Source: Trematomus loennbergii (lineage: Eukaryota > Chordata > Actinopteri > Perciformes > Nototheniidae). Taken from it: a stretch of DNA of 64,000 nucleotides. Position 1 is the stretch's first letter, and the number at the start of each line of letters is the position of its first letter. The position numbers were made by a program, and so were the translations under genes. This document shows, piece by piece, positions 59,145-64,000 of the stretch. The notes below the pieces were generated by a model. The model was not told where the DNA came from. It saw nothing but the letters and a program-made list of their open reading frames with translations, and made no database searches. The stretch is taken from the NCBI GenBank assembly GCA_012861695.1, contig JAAOOA010000060.1, forward strand, positions 1,890,071 through 1,954,070. Reading direction: 5' to 3'.

Positions 59145-59633
59145 AGGGGACCTATCATGCAAAATGCACTTTTGTACGTCTTTTATACATGAATATGTGT
59201 CCCCGGTGTTCCAGGGAACTCACCAAGTGTCAGAAAACACAACCCTCTCTATTTTCCTCCATACCCAAATCTCTAAAAAAGGGGCTGCAAGGATCTGATA
59301 AAAAACTGATCCAGATTTGAACACTGTCCTGACGTCAGGACAGTGGCGCTACGGCTATTGGGCCAACTCCACCAATCAGGAGGAGACAGCCACGGCCATT
59401 GCTGTTCGAAAGCGCTGGAGACGCTGTAGTACATATGCCAGGCCTGTAGATGGTGCTGTTCTCACAGAATCTGCCCTTGCAAAAACAGAGCTAAAAAATG
59501 TCCAATTGAGCAAAATGAGGCATGGCTAAAATGCATGATCTGTTTGGTATTTTGAAAAAAAAAAAGTATAAATATGCCTTATATAGGTATGGTCCTATAC
59601 TATATTATTCAAATATAGCATGATAGGTCCACT
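59145..59633. mobile_element. piggyBac-like MITE, family B copy 3
   Basis: AGGGGACCTATCATGC and 'GCATGATAGGTCCACT', flanked by TTAA at 59141-59144 and 59634-59637. At 489 bp it is half the length of copies 1 and 2, and its left end matches their right end. Confidence 0.88.
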
Positions 59634-60430
59634 TTAACATGAATAATCACAGTTACTATCCTTTTACTCCATCACATTTCAAAGAGAAATAGGCTATTGT
59701 TATTTTAACTCCACCACAGTAATCCATCATCAGCTTTACTTTTTAGATAAAGATTTAACTCACAATTGATCTAACTCAAAATACTATATTGTTATATATT
59801 ACCAAGTGGTTTCATGTACAACCCACACAAGTATCATGCTAAATTAAGCTCTGTTGCTTGAGTTGGATATCACTAGATCCTGTTACATCAGTGTAATATA
59901 AAAGTACATAACGATTGATGTGTAAATTATCATAATTACTAGCACTGCTAACTGCCGCGGCCGCCTAGTTAATATCAAAATCCATCATATAACAATCCAG
60001 TACCATGCTGTCATGAACGTGCGGTGCTGTTACGTGTACAAATTGACGTGCTTGATGTGAACTAGCCTTTGCGGGGCGTGGTTAAAGTTGCGCATGCTCT
60101 ATGAGTGCACATACGGTACTTCTCAGGCATGACGGGTAATCTGTGACGTTTCGCTCTCTCAAAAGTTGGGCCATTTTATCTTCATGCGCCAATGAGCATC
60201 TCTCATAGGAATGAATGAGGCCCCGCCTCCCACGCTGTATCCAGTTCTTTATTATACATCCATGAGCCCCCCCCCCCCCCCTCACCGAGAAGGCTCCAGC
60301 TGCAGCCGCAGCCGTGGAGGTTGAACCTGTAGGAAGTTGTAGGAAGTTGTACTTCCAAATATGGTCAGAAGAGAGCGCGCCCAACACGTGAGACGCTAAC
60401 GCAAGGTTATTTAATGAGACATGGAGGTTC

Positions 60431-60777
60431 ACGCAGCGTCCACACGGCGGCGTGCGTTGAAGCTTGCCGGTGGGCGTGTCTGAAGCTCGACCAACAACCA
60501 ATCACATGAATCTCCCGCCCCGGACACACAAGCACGCGGTTTGATTGGCTAGAGCTTGTACTGGCATATGATTTGATTGGCTGACGCTTCCGTCGAAGCT
60601 TCAAAAGTTGAACATTGCTCAACTTTTGAAGCGAGCAACGTGAGCAAAGCGAGCAACGTGAGCAAAGCGAAGCGACGCTCCCACAATGCAGTTCGGCAAA
60701 GTGTGACGTCACCCCATTCAAAGTGAATGGGCAGAAGCGTTGAAGCTTCAACGCACGCCGCTGTGTGGACGGGCCGT
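60431..60777. mobile_element. MITE 'gtccacacggcggcgtgcg', copy 1
   Basis: Left gtccacacggcggcgtgcgt and right 'acgcacgccgctgtgtggac' are inverted. Contains an internal hairpin ('caaaagttgaacattgctc' with 'gagcaatgttcaacttttg'-type pairing) and short 'gagcaaagcgagcaacgt' tandem units. Confidence 0.85.
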
Positions 60778-61325
60778 TACAGAGAACAGACAATTGGCGC
60801 ACCGAGTACAGGTAATTAACGTCTTGTGGTTTTAGATATAATTACATACTATTTAGGTTCTCGGTTGTTTGTCGATTTGGCTGTTTAGCGCAGTGTAATT
60901 GTGTTTATTTTGCTAATTTGTATTTTAATTTCAATTTAAAGTAATATATATATTATGTGTATGCTAACTGAGCGAGCATGTCCAGTTAGCATACATGCTA
61001 ACTGGACGAGCATGTCAAGCTAAGAGCTAAGATATATGTATATATCTTAGCTTGACAGATGGAACAATGCATGTACTCTAATTTTTACAAGAATCTGATT
61101 TTGTGTAAGTTTTAAATATTCATTGAAGGTGTCTTTCACATTTGAATGTTTATTTATTTAAAACATGTATTAGTTGCTATACTGTAGACATGTAGGGCTA
61201 AATATGTATAATTATTATATTATAATTTTAAGTGTGGTTTAAAGTAAACTTATATAAAGTTATTGGTTGAGCCAAGTAACCCAGGTGGATGCAATCAGGT
61301 AATTAGGACAGAGCCTCTTTTTTAG

Positions 61326-61349
61326 TGGAATGCTGTTAACAGCATTCCA
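61326..61349. repeat. Perfect 24-bp palindrome
   Basis: TGGAATGCTGTT is followed immediately by its reverse complement. It is probably the head of an unclassified repeat. Confidence 0.92.
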
Positions 61350-61871
61350 ACTATCTTCTATCTTCTGTTCTTCTACGCACACAATTCTTTATTATTCCGC
61401 CTGTTATTTTGGCCCTCTTCTTCTCCCACTTCCACATCGCAGAAACTCCGTTCAAACATCAAAACGTTCAACTTGGTCGGGAATCGATGGCTATTACTTT
61501 TCTCATTCATAACTTTCATAATTCCCGAGATATAGCCCATAATTCATCAAATGTTTAACATTTTAACTTTAACATTGCGCAGCTCGTTAAGGCAGAGTGT
61601 GTGATGTCAGAGTTAGAGTGGAGGACAGTTTGAAATTTGCCTTCATATATATTTTTAAAACAGCCATAATTCCCAAACCCTACATTCCTGAGACATAATT
61701 TTTCATGACAAACGTAGGAAATCATCTCGTAGCTTGAAAAATGACAAATAATTAAGCATAACAAAATGCCTCTTGAGGGCATTAAGTAACAAAAACTTTC
61801 AACATGTCTCCATTAAAGCCCATTGTAATTTCAGGCTGATATTTCCTCACAGCAGCAGCCGCACACCTTTA

Positions 61872-62666
61872 TGGCGCATTTCCACTACACGGTCGGCCTC
61901 GGCCACACTCGGTACGGCTCGGTACGGCTTGGCCGCGTTGGGCCTTAACAGGGCCGACTCACTTCATGCTGCGCTTCCATTACAGTTTAGGAACTGGGCA
62001 GTAACTATAGTAACGCAGTGTAGGCGGAGCCGTGACGTCATCTTCAATGAGAACTCCAGAAAACACAACACAGCCGTTAGCCGTTAGCACTCAGAGCTCA
62101 CAGCTCCTTATATATGATCAGAAACTCGACAAAAGTTAAACAAGTACAAACCACAGACTGCCTGTGTCATGGTGAATACAGTCGCTGCTTTATTTATGTC
62201 TGTATAGGCCGTTGTTGTGAGTGTGGACGGTCGGGGCATATACTGCGTTAGCTTAGCCAATCTCCATCTAGAAAAACACGCATTTTAAAGGTTTTTCGCC
62301 TGCCGTCTGTCTGCAGACTTGTCAAAGCATTAATTCATGGTTTTTACTAACCGGTATCAGTATGTTGTTACTTCGGCATCATTTTGAAACGTGTATTACA
62401 ATTAAATCACGGTCAAATATGTCCATCTTGTTGTAGTTGGAGCCCTCTTGCCAGCGCTCCTCTCTCTAGTTTAGCATACTCAGCCCGACTCAGCCCTGTT
62501 TGTTGGCCTCGATAGAACCACAATTTTCTAGGGCCAGAAAAGAGGTGAAAAAGTGGCCCCGCGCCGTGCCGCGCCGGAACTAGGCCTAGTGGAAGCACAA
62601 CCAAAAAGGGGACGGCACGACACGGCACGCTTAAAGCGAGCTCCGCGCTGCAGTGGAACTGCGCCA
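61872..62666. mobile_element. Harbinger-like MITE, family A copy 3
   Basis: TGGCGCATTTCCACTACACG to the mirrored TGCGCCA, flanked by TTA at 61869-61871 and 62667-62669, the TWA target style of PIF/Harbinger. Full length and non-coding. Confidence 0.88.
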
Positions 62667-62810
62667 TTAGTTAATCTGCCAAAAAGGCCACATTATTGAC
62701 CCGAAAGTACACAAAAAGCACACTTCAGATACTCAAGGTCCTTGAGATGCTTCACGCTTTGAAATTTCACCGATATCTGTTACGGTTCTTCAACAAAACG
62801 TTCGCATGTA

Positions 62811-63349
62811 ACGGCCCGTCCACACGGCGGCGTGCGTTGAAGCTTGGCGGTGGGCGTGTGTGAAGCTTGGGATTTCTCGCGAGCAACGCGACCAACAACC
62901 AATCACATGAATCTCCCGCCCCCGACATACAAAGCAAAAAAGCCAGAAGTAAACTGGATATAAACTCCCCAAACAGGCGAAAACCTACCACTGTCTCTGC
63001 CACCTCCCTCCATGCCTGGCTCCTCCGGTTTGTATCCCGGTAGATAAAGAGGGACTGGTCGTATAGGACCGGTGATTCCCTACTGCTATTATTATTTCAT
63101 CCTCCATTTTTTGGAACATGAGGAAATTACCTGCGGTATGGCTCTCCCAGCATACACGCGGTTTGATTGGCTAGCGCCTCCGTCTAAGCTTCAAAAGTTG
63201 AACATTGCTCAACCTTTGCAGCGAGCACCGCGAGCAACGCGTAGCGACGCTCCCACAATGTAGTTCGGCGAAGCGTGACGTCACCCCATTCAAAGTGAAT
63301 GGACAGAAGCATTGAAGAGTCAACGCACGCCGCCGTGTGGACGGGCCGT
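62811..63349. mobile_element. MITE 'acggcccgtccacacggcgg', copy 2
   Basis: ACGGCCCGTCCACACGGCGG and its inverse 'CCGTGTGGACGGGCCGT' close the element. It is about 190 bp longer than copy 1, with extra interior at 62930-63150. Confidence 0.88.
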
Positions 63350-63499
63350 AAGGTTTATCTCTCATTCAGAACAATGGAAACCTTTGATCTCTGGACACCT
63401 CGTTAGCTCAAATATAAACACCTGTGTCATGGAACACGATGATTCATAACTCCAACTGACATGCTCAGAGCAGCAGACTTCAGATAATGGTTAATGGTC

Positions 63500-64000
63500 C
63501 TGCCCTCAACAGCTCTACGTCATTATGGGGTGTATTCATATGCCGTTTCCATGCGTATCCCTCGCCATAAAAGACGATGTCGCTTTACATTAACTCCTAT
63601 GAAATGTTCAAAAAGTGCTCAAACTTCACATGTGTGCTAACAGTCCAGCCGTGAAGACATCTACGTGAGAGTTTTGAGATTTCAAATGCCGTTGCCGAGC
63701 AACACAATGCTCGCCATGAAACACGGTTTTCTCATAACTTCAGTGAAAATGCTCCAAACGGCCCAAAACTTCACAGGTTTGGTAACGATGCAGCCATCCA
63801 CACATCTAAGCATATTATGGGGTGTCATCAAATGCCGTTGCCATGGCGACAGATCACTCGCCATGAAACACGATGTCGCTGTAAGTCCAATGGACACGGT
63901 CCGATCGCCCCCCAATCTTCACTTGTATATCACCGGTCCATGCCTCAACAGCTCTACGCCAAATCTGAGATCTCACCATATGCCGTTTCCATGGAAACGC
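63500..64000. repeat. Tandem array, unit about 146 bp, running off the right edge
   Basis: The anchor atgccgtt(t/g)cc recurs at 63540, 63686, 63832 and 63980 (spacings 146, 146, 148). The companions 'ctcgccatgaaacac(g)' and 'caacagctctacg' also recur. Units are diverged. Confidence 0.85.

Noticed and set aside
60082..60802. Two overlapping 131-139 aa minus-strand frames
   Set aside because: They run through the inverted-repeat MITE at 60431-60777 and its flank; no conserved motif.
63500..64000. CRISPR-like array
   Set aside because: Units are about 146 bp, diverged along their whole length, without constant repeats and unique spacers, and the window is vertebrate nuclear DNA.

Overview
This window is vertebrate nuclear DNA, most likely from a ray-finned (teleost) fish. 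Its genes are split into short exons with GT-AG introns, long (CA)n and (GATA)n microsatellites are abundant, and the intervening DNA is full of fish-type transposons (hAT-, piggyBac-, Harbinger- and pogo-like elements and L2/Rex-like LINEs). No bacterial, plasmid, CRISPR or viral gene cassette is seen. All three recognisable host genes lie on the minus strand. Most long open frames are microsatellite translations or repeat DNA.

Layout from left to right. (1) 1-4779: a LINE 3' end, then the first four coding exons of an SLC43 amino-acid transporter, best matching slc43a1 (LAT3); its remaining exons lie beyond the left edge. (2) About 4.8-18.6 kb: a gene-free interval with a tandem duplication, a near-perfect palindrome, a pogo/Tigger-like transposon interrupted by a hAT-like element, an L2 3' end, a piggyBac-like MITE and a hAT MITE with exact 8-bp target duplications. 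(3) 18590-40917: a complete 23-exon sarco/endoplasmic reticulum Ca2+-ATPase gene, called atp2a3, with a probable 5' UTR exon ending at 42384. It ends in a SERCA2b-type 11th membrane segment, uses one GC-AG intron, and carries four single-base deletions in exons 6, 10 and 12. (4) 44309-53778: a complete four-exon pold4 gene (DNA polymerase delta small subunit p12, 108 aa), whose 7.8-kb intron 2 holds transposons nested three deep. (5) About 55-64 kb: an orphan THAP-domain exon, a long-inverted-repeat element, several MITEs, and a tandem array of about 146 bp running off the right edge.

The three genes act in different processes (amino-acid uptake, ER calcium loading, DNA replication) and nothing suggests a joint function. 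I did not find a convincing new biological system. The most unusual observations are the clustered frameshifts in an otherwise conserved Ca2+-ATPase, its SERCA2b-like tail on a SERCA3-like body, CA/GT or GATA repeats abutting splice sites in all three genes, and several transposon insertions whose empty sites can be reconstructed from target duplications or sister copies.
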